Shown piece by piece: positions 13,137-24,836 of a DNA stretch of 64,000 nt (position 1 is its first letter; every line of letters begins with the position of its first letter). The stretch comes from Motacilla alba alba (Eukaryota > Chordata > Aves > Passeriformes > Motacillidae). The stretch lies in the NCBI RefSeq assembly GCF_015832195.1, contig NC_052026.1, positions 17,145,013-17,209,012 on the forward strand. Direction: 5' to 3'. The notes beneath the pieces are model-generated. The model was not told the DNA's origin and did not search any database. It saw nothing but the letters and a program-made list of their open reading frames with translations. Both the position numbers and the translations under genes were made by a program.

Positions 13137-16100
13137 GTGAGTACTCAGAGAGATAACATCTCTGCCTCTGTGTTGATAGCATGCATTTTCTGAATGTGCA
13201 TTTGCTCCTGAAAGATCTGCAGTTAAATTGAAGACTCAATTGCAGCCGCTGTGCTATGAAATTTCAAGTAGAACCGTTGGAAATGGTAAATGTGTTTGTC
13301 TTTCACGCAATTGAAATTTGTCTGCTTTCTGCATGGACTTTTTGTCATTTATCTTCAGTGGAAATGCTGTCTGAACATTGTGTGTGCATTTGATTTCTGA
13401 ATAGAACATTTTGTTTGGACAAAGGAAGATCTTTTGGGGAAGTTGTCACTATGGTACTACAGAATTATACATTTTTATTTTTATTGTCAACTGGTCAATG
13501 GAAACTACCATTGAACTCCATTTTTAGTAATAGGTGTCTTTAATAGAGATAAAGAAGATTCTGATGATACGAAAATGCTACATATGAAATGTACATCAGT
13601 TACAAAGGTCTTGCTAAAGATTCTTTTCCTTGTCAATAGAAATGTTTCTCTCCATTGAATACCCAACAAGTGATATCTGAAACCTGCAAAACAAGTGCGC
13701 CACCTTGTCCCAAAATGCATAAAATAAACAGAGGACCTGTCAATTCATGTTTTCCATCCAGCTCTGGGAACGTACACTCACAGAACTTGACCCTGGCCAT
13801 GCTTATCCAGAGGATCAGCAGAATTCCAAGGGCTCAGTGGTTGGTGCATGCTGCCTTTTGTGTCCCCCCACAGGGATTATCTCCACCTCTGGCAGAGGGA
13901 GCACAAGGTGCCCTGCCCCCTGTGGGACACAGGCTTGGGGACAGTCCTGGCTGCCATCCCTGACCCCTCATTTTCATTTCCTGCAGTGTAACAATCACCA
14001 CTTGTACCTCCGGTGCTGTTTCCTTCCTCCTCTGGGAGACTTTCCCAGTTTGGTGATGGGTCCTACTGCTCAACCAGCACTGCTAAAATTTACCATATGC
14101 TGGTTTTCAACATGTAAACATCTCCTTCGTATCTGGGTCTGCAGTGAAATGTGTGTTAAGCACTTGCACAGGATTTATGGGAGTTGCTGACGTCCTCCTT
14201 GCGAGAAAAACATTGCAGTTTCTCTTTTTAACGTTGTTCCTTGTCTTCATTTGCCAGCTGTTTCTTATTTTATCAGTGGATTTCCACCTTAATGCGTTGA
14301 GTATAAACCTTGAATATTTTTTCTCCTGGAAAGTCATAGTAGACTTTTCAACTTAATGCAGCAAACCACAAATGGTCCTCATATCTGATCTGGCAAAAGG
14401 CACACTTAAATTAAGACAAACCCATTTCCCTAGAGGAGGCTCTTTGAAGCAATGTAAGTTATGCACAAAAAAAATGTCATACAGCAGGTGAGCAATGAGC
14501 AATGTGAATGAGAGTCTGTGGTGCTTCCTGAGTTGTTATCCAGCACTCTGCTCAGTAGCTCACCCCCATCCTGCAGCAAAAAATGGGGTTGGAATCTTCT
14601 GAAGGAGAACCTCAGCCTGATTACTCTGTCTCAAATCCAGAATATTATTTCTCAATAAAGATGTGGCATGGAGTCAGGAAGACAACAGGATTTTCTTCCT
14701 GATTTCCTTGGTACACTGAAAGGTGAATAACCTGAAATATCCTTGAATTTCTCTCAAAAAAGTCTTCTCTGGTTTTGTTTGAGCTTCCCCTTGCCCTGCA
14801 CCGTGGTTCTGAAAGGAAATATTCAAAGCAAAATGCAAACGAGTAAAGAAGAGATCATTGTGAATAAATAAAAGTTCTTTGCAAACTATCAGAATGTCAA
14901 GTGTGTAATCATAGGTGGGAGAAGGATGAAAAGATAAAATCTGTTTGAGTCCTTCAGCTACGCCCAGGGATGCCTGAACACTGATTTATTTCCTCCAAAT
15001 ATTTTAAATTAGCTAAGAATATTTAATCTGTTAATTTTTTTTTTCACTGAACGTTTGAAAATTTGGGTCTGCTGCCCTCTTTCTCCTGGAGGAATGTTGA
15101 AAAACTTGTAGGAGTTCTTCTCTGGATTCATAACTAGAAGACATGATTAAATTAGAGAGTATTAAACTCTACACAGACAACTTTGTCCATTGTTTGTGTT
15201 AATCCCTTCTTTCTACAGTTTAAGTATTTTATTTCTAGTAAAAGTTAGAAAATATTTCAAAATAGAGTGAAAACATCTGTCTAAGGGTCAGGGCCTGCCA
15301 TTCTTTTCAGTGGAGCCCATTTGTGTGGAAGTTGTGTTTAAAATTTGTTTTTAACGAAGGAACTCAAAGTGGCAAGAGGAATGTAAGGCAGCTCATATTA
15401 ATGACACCACCCTCACCCTCTGAAATAAACTTATTAATCCACTTGGTTTACGAGTTTATTTCTCATGGAACTTTGTGGTTTGTGTTCTAAAACTCCAAGG
15501 GATGTCAGTCAGCTTCAGTTTGAAGTGAAAGCTGCTTGTGAAGAGGAGCAGGAGGATTTGGGGATGATGTTATGCCCAGCAAAGACAGACTGTGTTAGAA
15601 AATTGTGTACCAACTCCTTTTTCCTCCTGGAGAGGTTTGTTAAAGAGCATCCTGATAGGAATTTTGCAGGTCAGAGTACATCCATGGATTTACATGGAAT
15701 GGTTTTACTTTGGGGCTTGCTGGAGCTTGTTGACAAAACTGCTAAATGATGCTCTGAAGAGGGGCTTAAGCAGGCTCTGGGCACGTTGTGGAATTGCTTC
15801 TGGGCTGGTGAGATAAGAGGGAGCCTAGAGCCCCTATTTAGTGGGAGCAAAAGGTGTTGCATTGTATAAATATGCTCTCAAGTATATTTGGTTTTCTCTG
15901 GAGATTTGAATAAATCAGGCTAAGTCAGAAATTTCAGACAATGGCAAATAGTTTATTTATTTGCTATTGGAAAATGCAGATGTGGAAAAACAGATGAAGG
16001 AGATTGGTGAGAAGATTTAAGATGGATTTTCTAACTCAAATCAGTGAGGTGCACACCATCCAAAATCTGCCCATAATTTATAGAAATTCAGAGTCCACTT

Positions 16101-16168
16101 CAGACCCATAGTCTTTTCTAATTCCAGTAGAGCAGAAATATTAGTGACGTTTCAGTTCTTTCCTTGAG

Positions 16169-16184
16169 AAAAAAAAAAAAAAAA
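16169..16184 (+). repeat. Run of 16 A
   Basis: Uninterrupted A run in intron. Confidence 0.95.
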
Positions 16185-19100
16185 TCAAGTGCTTCAGTAA
16201 AGAGATGTGATAACGGAGCAAAAGGATTGCAGTCAGGCTGGAAGGCTACTTGTGCTCAGTGTTGATAAAACCCCAATGAATTGGGAAACAAAGGGTCAAA
16301 CAGAGGGGCAGTGAAAATAGAAGTCTGAAGACCAGTGATTATGGGGTAATCTGTTATTTAAAACCCCTGGGTTCATTATCAAAACCTCACATTGACCAGG
16401 GTAATGCATTCGTAGGCAGAATGCAAGGAAAAGCAGGAAGAGTTGTAGAGGTTGATTGCCACTGCCGAGAAGACAAAAAGTTTCCAAGTTACAAGAGCTC
16501 TGTTGTGTTCTTTACTCCGAGTTAGGTGGGTGCAGAAGAACTGGCAAAAATATTCCAGTTTTTTTACTGCTCGTGCATGAGATTTGGGCTTAGGCATTCC
16601 TTGGGTACCGGAAAAATCCTCCAGTTGCAATAGCTCATTTCCCATCACTTCCCTCTGCTCAGAATCCCTGCAGCAGTGAAATCCTGTCCTGCAGCCTCTA
16701 AAGCATCAGTGGCAAAGAGCCATCGGGGTGTTCCAGCCGGGACTCAAGCTTTTAAAAGGGTGTTGCCATAGTTGAAAGGCAACAAATGTCTGTGGAAATG
16801 AAATAATCAGAAGGTGATCCTCTGCAAGCATGAAATGAAGCAGCTTGATAAAACTGTGTGCAAATTAGAGCTGTGACCAAATTTACCTAGGCAATTTGAA
16901 CTGCTAATGAAGAGTTAGTTTTAATTATTTTTTAAGTAAAGAGCTTTATTTGCTTTAAAAAAAATCCTTAACAATCAGAGGTGTGAAATCAGCCCTCAGC
17001 TTTTTTCATAATGGCAGATGACACTTCTGTGAAAGGATGCCTTGCAACTGGTAGTGACAGACTGAGATATTTAGAAAACTTATGTTAACAGGGCTGAAAA
17101 GCAAAGTGGGAGTGTGTAGTTCTATGAAGAATTGTTTCTGTATGTTGGCTGACATGTGGGCTGAGAGGAGGGTAAGGATTTCAGACCCATCAACAGCTCT
17201 GTGCCGTGAGCTGCCTCACTTTAGGCACACGGGACTGAGTCACACGTTGAGGGTGAGGCTGCTGCCCCAATGGGCTCAATTTCCCTGTTTAATAAGGAAC
17301 AAACAATGGAAATGCTTCACAATGATGAGGAAAACTAGCTTGGTCAGGTGCTGAGGAGCATTTTGTGGGAAAGATTTGTGAGTGCTTTACTGCATTTTTG
17401 CAGATAAGGGAAGTGTTACTGTAGCAAAACCCTGGAAGTGAATGGCTGTAATTTATCCTGTGCAGGACAAGGAATTTCTTGTCTGTGTAAGTCCATTTTA
17501 GTGCAGCCACATCCTTTTTGGAATGATTTATCATCCCCTGATGCTGAATCTCTGCTGATGCTGGCTGGAGATCTATGGACAGCACACAGAAACATGCTGC
17601 TCCTTCAAAAGGAAAATCACACATTTGCTTCTAGCTTAAAGAAAAATGTAAAAATGTATTTTATTCCTGGTTATCTGCACAGACAGATTTGTCTGGAGTG
17701 GAACTGATCTGCTCTGTTCTGAGCTGAAACCAGCTGATGGAGAGTGTCAGACCCCAGTCATCTCCTACTAATATCCCAAAAAAAGGAAGGCACTCAGTCT
17801 TTCATGGCGAGAAGTTTGGTTTTGTAGAGATGTAAATTGCAGTAAAATGTGCTCGATTTAATTAAGGAATCATTAATACACACACCAAGCCTGTTAAAAT
17901 ACTGGTGATTTCAAATTGCATCTGTTACATCAAAAAATCATGGAGTCATGGCAGAGTTCAAAGTTTCAGGGAGGAATCCTGACTATTTAGCAAGGGGAAA
18001 TGAAAGAAAATTTTCCTGTAAAAAGAAAAAAGAGTTCTTGTGGAAGTAGAAAATAAAATTATTAATCAGATAGAGAATTATTTATATACATGAGCTGCAG
18101 TCAGATCAACTGAAATACAGCTGAATATTCTGTCAGGGGAAAAGAACTCTGTAGCCTGTGTTGCATGTTATAGGTGGGGAGTGCAGGAGATAACTGTTTT
18201 TTCCTTCATATTGCTGAGTTTACATAGATATTCATCGATGTGCTTGCATGTTGGGGCTCCAGGTAAATTCACAGAGGACTCTTGAGAACAAAAAAAACCT
18301 GGAGGCAGAAACAAACCCAGCAGAAGGAAAAGTCTGGATCCTCCAGTGTGATCCACATGGGCAGACTCCTGAATTCATGGGAAACTTTCTGGCATTGATT
18401 GTTTACCAAGGTCAAAGCCAAGGTGATCACCAGAACTGTGGGCATAAATCAAATATTTGAGCATATAAATTTTGAGTGGAGCCACATTTCTTAAAACTAT
18501 GACTTAAAGAATTGCCTGTGCAGCCAGGATGGAAATGGGATTGCCAGCTACTGGAAATATTTCTCTTCCCAAGTTGGTTTATGGCATAAAGAGAAAATCT
18601 GACAAGAAGGGAAGCTAAAATTCATGTCATTGTTACTTATTTTGTCTCGGGGGAACAAAATATTCTATATGAACTCTGTAATTTACCATATCTTGTTCAT
18701 TTTTACTGGCAATATTCTGTTCAATAAATACTGTATGTAAATCAATACCTCCTAATGTTATGAGATATCAGCGGGGAGCTGTGATTCCTTTCAGAAGGCA
18801 GTAACATCCTCATTTTATTTCTGGGAAAGCCTGCAAAAGTCAACAGTTGGTTTTGTTGGAGGGCATTTGCTTTATTCTGAGCTCTGACTGCTTGCCTGGC
18901 TTTGCCACCCCTGCTGTTCAACAGCCCTGGCGTGTCATTTGCAGCAGGGATAGAGAGGAATTCTGTAAAAAGGAGAAATCAGCAAAGCTTTGTTTATAAC
19001 CTATAACTGTCAAGGCAGTGGGCTTGGATTTCCATCCTAGAAATAACAAAGTCTCCAAAGACCAGGAAAAATGAGCATTTTCTTATTGAGGAGTGGGAGA

Positions 19101-19346
19101 GTGGAAATGCAGAGCAGTAGGAACTATGGGAAAAATGTGAGCTTATTGAGACAGTAACAAATGACATTAAATTTATTTGCATGGTGGTTAAGTTTTGTAG
19201 GTTTTTGTCTGTTGTTTTGTTGGTTTGGGTATTTTTAAAAATTATTTTTTAATAGAACACTCCAGAAAGAATAATGATGTGTTCAGTAAAACACAAGGAG
19301 ATTAATAACATTTTTGTCATATTATGTTAATTGCCTATGAAACCAC

Positions 19347-19472
19347 TTTTGTTATTATATATTAATTGCATTTTAAGGCATTTAAAAGTCATCATGATAC
19401 TTTGCTGTTTTTGTTACTATATATTAATTGCATTTTAAGGCATTTAAAAGCCAACATAATGCTTCTTTTCTG
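19347..19472 (+). repeat. Tandem duplication, two units of about 62 bp
   Basis: The second unit begins 62 bp after the first. The shared core is ATATATTAATTGCATTTTAA followed by GGCATTTAAAAG, with scattered substitutions in the rest of the unit. Confidence 0.92.
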
Positions 19473-22400
19473 TTTTGCATGATTGGGTTGTTTGTTTATT
19501 TTCTCTGTTTGTATTAAAATAACCCTTAAAATACCTTGCTGAGGCCTCACTGTTCTGCATACAACAACAATATCCAGGAAAACACTTTGCCCTTTCCTTA
19601 GAAATTGTGTTTTCCTGCAGGAAAGGGAGGAATCTTAGGAGTTCAGGGGAAAGATTGAAACCTCTTTTTTCTGGTTGGTGTTTTTCCTACTTGGGTAGGA
19701 CATCTTTATCTGCTCATAAGCATTTCTCGAACCAGCCTGACACACAGCCAACCATGGGTTAAACAGAAATTATTATTCTTGTCTTCATGAATGGCAAGGA
19801 GGATTTTTTTCATATCTTATTTGGTGTACATTTTTGTTGGTTTGCTTTTCTGGAAAACTGCACAAGTTCTGAGTTTCCTGATCCTTTGCTAGAGAGTGCA
19901 GAAATGTTGCGGTGGGAATTTTGGCACAGAGCACCTGTCCTGTAGCTCAAGACAAAGTCTTGAAGGTCTGGTCTTGCTTGCTAATTTAATGATAAGTTTT
20001 TAGTCATCCATCAGTAACTTTCAGAATGTAATACAGACATTTTTGAAGTTTGGTTGCTCACACCTCCACATTTCTTGATCCTCACAACACAGAAACAATT
20101 CTGTCTTATTCAGATATTTATTCAAAATTCAGAATCTTCATGTTCTAATTGCTGCCAAGACCTTGATTTCATGGCTATGTTCTGAAGCTGGAAATGTGGG
20201 TCCATGACTATCTATAGCTTCTGTTTCTAAACAAGACAGGAGTGGTCTGTGATAATTTTTTCTTTTCTTTTTTTACTTTTTTAAGAACTGACACAATGAA
20301 TTCATTATATTTTTGTCAATAATTCCTTGTGTACAGCAAGAGGAGCTGCTGCCTCCTTTCTGACCTATTGTTCTTTATGGACCTGAAGAAAATCCTATTA
20401 CCTGTCTTATCCTTCCCTGCCATCTTTTCATTTTCCACCTTCTTGCTTTTTTCCCCTTGCATTTTTGACTTCATTAATAACATTTTACTCCCCATCTTTC
20501 TTGATGTTTTATGCCATTCACTTCCACTTTTTCTACACTCTGTATTTCCTCTTTCACACCCTGACCTATTTTCTGCTCTTTATAAATCAAGTTGCAAGGG
20601 AAACACACAACCATCATCTGAGCATAAATTTGTTTGGTTTTTGTGTGGAACCTTTCCACTGTCTTTGCAAAAGCTCTGCTGCTTTATCCATTCTGATCAG
20701 CCGTGCCCATAAATAAATCCCTTTAGAAGCCTCTGTTCCAGAAATCTTTGACTTTTCATTGCTTACTACAGGACTTAGACATTTCTGCAATTTTTGTGAA
20801 ATAGCCCAGGTTGTAAATATCTGGTGCTAAGAAAATTTCGGTGGAAAATTGATTTTTGTTGCCATGTTAATACCTTTCAGTCTGTATATCCCCTCCATCA
20901 TCTTATGGGTATTAATTGAAGAAGTGTATGATTATCTGGAAATTGCTGGCATTTAGTTTATTCTAGTAATTCTAATACCTGGTTCTGTCAGCTCTGTAAT
21001 TGTGGTCTGCTCAAAAGTGAGCATAGAACATCTGATGCAATAATTATTTCTGTGGTTTCAGAACTAAACTGGGAGTTTAATGCTTGATCTCTGTAGAATT
21101 ATTGTAGGACAATGGGTCATAATTTTAAAGCTGTATCTGCATGTGTTTGGGGCATAAGCACTAACCAGGTTTTTAATTTTAATGCGGAGGTAAATTTTAA
21201 TTTAATATTATATTCTTGCAAAATTTTATGAAAAAAATATGTATAAGATTAAGAAATAGGGATGCTTCAAGCATTTGTGGACTCAGTGAGTTACTGTAAC
21301 ATCATTAGAGGGAATTAGGCTACAAGTGAGAAAATTGAAATATCTTTGCCTAGTTGAATGTGCAGTCATCTTCAAAATCCAATCTTGTGGTATCTGTTCT
21401 TTTATACACCAAGCTTTAGGAGTCCTTATATTATTCAGCATTTTCATAGGACCCCAAACACAGCCTGTTCATTGTTAAGTATTTTTAACATGTCACTAAG
21501 ATATTTTGAGGAAAAATGACACTGTGCATCATGGGGGTCTCCATTATTGAAATGATACAAAAATTACTGTGTGCTGGAAAAAGAAATTTAAGAATAGCAG
21601 AAGATTGGAGTCTAGGATCCAACTGGCCAGGTGCTCTCCAAAGTTTTTGGTTGCTGTAATTTAAGTCCACTGCAGGGAGTCATCTGCATCCCAGCCCACG
21701 GGTGAGGCAGATGACCACCTGTGGGTGGGTGACAGTGGCATTCCATGGTTTGGTCTGTGGAAATGAAATCAGAACCCTTGGTGGGTTGTCTCTCCCACAC
21801 CCCAGGATCTGTCAGCTCTTGCCACACTGCTGGAATTAATGCAGCTCTGTGCCTTGGGGGCACCACTGGGCCCTGCAGCTGCAGCTCAGCTCACAGATGC
21901 TGCAGGAGCAGAAATAAACCCCATTTTCCCGTGGTGTCACAGGTGAACAGGTGTTTGCAAGAAATAAAATGATTTTTTAATATAGTTCTGACTGATGCAT
22001 TCACCAAGCAAGCAATATGAGATTAACTTACATACTTGTCCATTTGAAGAACACATAGCTGCACATCACTCTGCTGCACGTGTGTGTGTTCCAGATGCCT
22101 TGTCACTATTTTTTGAATAAATACCTCCAAATATGCCTAAAATATATGTCACTGCACAAACACAAATGTAGGATTTCATAAACCCTAAGTGCATCCTTCT
22201 GACCTGGTTTCTGGGGGGGATTTTTTGATTCACAACATTTGAAATCTGGAATTCTTTTTGGTAGTTAGATAATTAATTCTTTAAAATGAAAATAGGACAG
22301 CACTCAATGGGTGGAAGTTCAGAAAAATCACTAACTGTGATGAAACTCATAAAAATGTAAGTTTGCAACGCTGCACGCTGCAAGCAGAGCAGTGAGAATT

Positions 22401-22611
22401 CCTCTTTTTTCCTTTATTAGTTGTTTTTTATGGAAACATTCATGGAAACAGATGATTCTTCTGTGTTCACATTTTTCTTTCTTTAGATCTACTTCACTGC
22501 ATAAGAGCAAACGAGTGAGAGAGTTTGAGGGAACTAAAGTTATAAATATTTAGAGAACACTGCATGAAGAGACTTCTAATATTATGGAAAATTTTACTTT
22601 GCCTTGATTTT

Positions 22612-22619
22612 ATTTGCAT
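22612..22619 (-). promoter_or_regulatory. Perfect POU octamer motif (candidate)
   Basis: ATTTGCAT is the reverse complement of the octamer ATGCAAAT and is followed within a base by GTAAAT. TAATTA and TTAATTAG lie about 60 bp on. An 8-bp motif is expected by chance in a window this long, so the call rests on clustering only. Confidence 0.2.
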
Positions 22620-24595
22620 GTAAATGATAAAAGCCTTGCTGCACTTATCCTTGTTTACTCAGGTCATAACTAATTATTTCTTAATTAGACAAATTCCTTA
22701 AAATTAAGCTACATTTATGTAAGTGTCTTGGCTTATTTTTCCTCTTCTAGTAGCTCATTAACAGGAGACGTGACTTTAGTTTAGGAACTTTCAAGAGATA
22801 ATTTGCTGATATGAGTTCATGTAGAACACCATATGTTTAGACTCATGTGGTGGATCTTTTTGTTTTGAGGGGTTTTGCACTTTTTCTGCAGGTCCCAGTA
22901 GCTGCTGGCAAAGCCTCTTGTGCAGGTGTGAGGCTGGAAGCTTTCAAGGACAGTCACTGGAATCCTGGCCCTTTGAGGTTACCCCATAAGGACATTGTTT
23001 TCCTCTGATTTTTGCAATCTTCAAAACATTTTGTCCAAACATTTCTTTTTTTGTCTGCCAGGGCTGGGAAATGCTCTACTTCAAACTCTTCTCAAGTCCA
23101 ACACTAAAACATAAAAGAACATCAGAGTCCAGTTGGGACTGAAGGCTTCTGAGTGGGAAAGGGGGGGAAATACTGGGGAAGGTGGTGTGGAACCAGAAAA
23201 CCTCCATCTGAAATGGTTCTGTGCATGGGAAAGCTGAAGAAATACAAATTATTTCTTCTAGTTTTGCTATTAACAAGTGTGATGTGCTGTACCCTGCTCT
23301 CCAGCTGCATCTGCAGTCTAAATTTGCAAAGCACAGACAGTTCATCTTTGCAGAATTCTTCACAACCTCTGTTCTTGACATTATTCTTAATATTTATTTT
23401 ACATGCTGGCAATTCAGATATCTGAATGTAAAGAACTGAAAATACCTATTATCTAGTTAAGGCTCTGTTATTATATATATTTTTTAAATGTATTATATCT
23501 CCATAAAAGACAGGTGATCTGTGTTCATACAGAGTACAGATTTTGTTTGTGGATGGGAACAAATAAAGCAATGTACTACAGTCATATTTCAGTTAGATTC
23601 TGAAGATTTAATAGAGTAATAATAATGTAAAATAACAGGATTAGATTTACTATTTAGAAATTACTAAGAGGGAGGAAAATCATGACAGTTTTAAACTACC
23701 AATTTTTCTTGTTGTCTAAAACAACCTGTAAAAAACTTCCATTTTTTCCTTGATGCTAAGGAAACATAGTGGAGAGGACAAAAAAATGGATAAAAAAATT
23801 GTTCTAAAAATAACATATCTTGCCCAAATGCTATGAAACTTTATTGTATTTTCTATTTTCCCCTCTAAAGAGGACATTTGCTGTGGCAGAATACCTTACT
23901 CTCTTTCCCAGTTCTCATGAAATTCTAGTTTGCCTGCGATTAGTGTGATGTTCCCTCCCTCAGGGAGGGCCTGATTTTCCTCAGGGATTTCAGGTGTGAA
24001 GCCCTTCATCCCAGAAACTGGAGCTTTTCCCTCAGAAAGAGTTGCAGTCTTTGTCAAACAAAAAATATAGAGCTTCCAACAGAAACCTGGAGAAAAACCA
24101 GTGATTTTGGTACTTGCTGGGCCTGAAGTGTTCCTAAGTTGGATCTTAGGATGCTCAGGGCTGTGCTGAGTGTGGGTGGCAATGACCTGAAGGAATTGTG
24201 GAATTGCTGTCCACAAACCCAGCAAAGATAAGCACAGCCTGTGCTGGTTCTGGCCTCAGGGGACCTGGTTCTCCAGACATGTTGCTTCCTTGTGGTGCCT
24301 CAGGTTTGAGCTTTTCTATTTTTCACATTCTGTGCTGCTTTAGTGGGTGGGTCTGAGCTTCACATCAGGGGATGCTGAGCTCTGCACAGAGCAGGGAGAC
24401 AAAACAATTCCTGCTCCAGCTGGGCACCAAGGACAAATGATCCAAAGCTCAGCCCAGGAGCACAAACAGCGTGGGCTGCAGAGAGAAAAACAAGCAGGGT
24501 GGGAGTGCCTGGGCTAAAGCTGGAACGGGACAATGAACTGCAAGGTGCAAATGGAGCAGAGCTGAGCCAAGGGAGAGACCCCGGGAGCGCTCGTG

Positions 24596-24710
24596 CATTT
24601 TGGGACCATTTGGGTTCATCTTGGGTTCATTTTGGGACCATTTTGGTTCATCTTGGGTTCATTTTGGGACCATTTTGGCTCATCTTGGGTTCATTTTGGT
24701 TCATCTTGGG
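24596..24710 (+). repeat. 32-bp minisatellite, about 3.6 units, inside the sense LTR
   Basis: Units begin at 24596, 24628, 24660 and 24692 (last one truncated). Each starts CATTTTGGGACC and ends CATCTTGGGTT, with one or two substitutions between units. Within a unit there is a weaker 10-11-bp periodicity (CATTTTGG, CATCTTGG), so the array probably grew from a shorter repeat. Confidence 0.93.
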
Positions 24711-24768
24711 TGCAGCCCTGGCTGGGCTCTTGTGCTGCCCCAGGTGGATCCATTGAGGAGATCCTTTG

Positions 24769-24774
24769 AATAAA
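24769..24774 (+). promoter_or_regulatory. LTR polyadenylation signal in the sense direction of CDH13
   Basis: AATAAA followed by a T-rich region within the sense LTR, 11.6 kb after the EC1 exon. LTRs normally carry a working poly(A) signal; use by CDH13 transcripts is only a possibility. Confidence 0.5.
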
Positions 24775-24836
24775 TCCCTGCTTTATTCTGTAACTCCACC
24801 CAGCCTCTGTTCTAGCTCAGCCTTCTCAAGGCATCA

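Larger units (their letters stand above)
13137..24290 (+). other. CDH13: CDH13 intron between the two exons, first part
   Basis: Intronic sequence beginning with the donor GTGAGT. I see no gene. There is a GC-richer patch at about 13860-13960, a 16-A run at 16169-16184, a tandem duplication at 19347-19472, and an octamer-containing AT-rich block near 22590-22720. The rest looks unique and AT-rich, and any conserved noncoding elements cannot be identified from one sequence. Confidence 0.85.
24291..24836 (+). mobile_element. LTR of a second passerine ERV family, sense to CDH13
   Basis: A 546-bp element starting TGTGGTGCCTCAGG and ending GGCATCA. It has an AATAAA polyadenylation signal at 24769-24774 followed by CTGCTTTATTCTGTAACTCC, the usual R/U5 arrangement of LTRs I recall from passerine genomes. 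It contains a 32-bp minisatellite at 24596-24710. I see no convincing target duplication: the 6 bp to the left (CTTCCT) and right (CTTGTC) match at only four positions. The family and the exact ends are therefore less certain than for the other three LTRs. No internal viral genes are attached. Confidence 0.7.

Noticed and set aside
13137..13193. Open frame continuing past the EC1 exon into the intron
   Set aside because: The donor GTGAGT is strong and the protein continues with cadherin sequence at 58550, so the read-through residues are intronic.
24499..24756. 85-codon frame with a repetitive Trp/Leu/Phe-rich peptide
   Set aside because: It is the minisatellite of an LTR read in one frame, not a gene.
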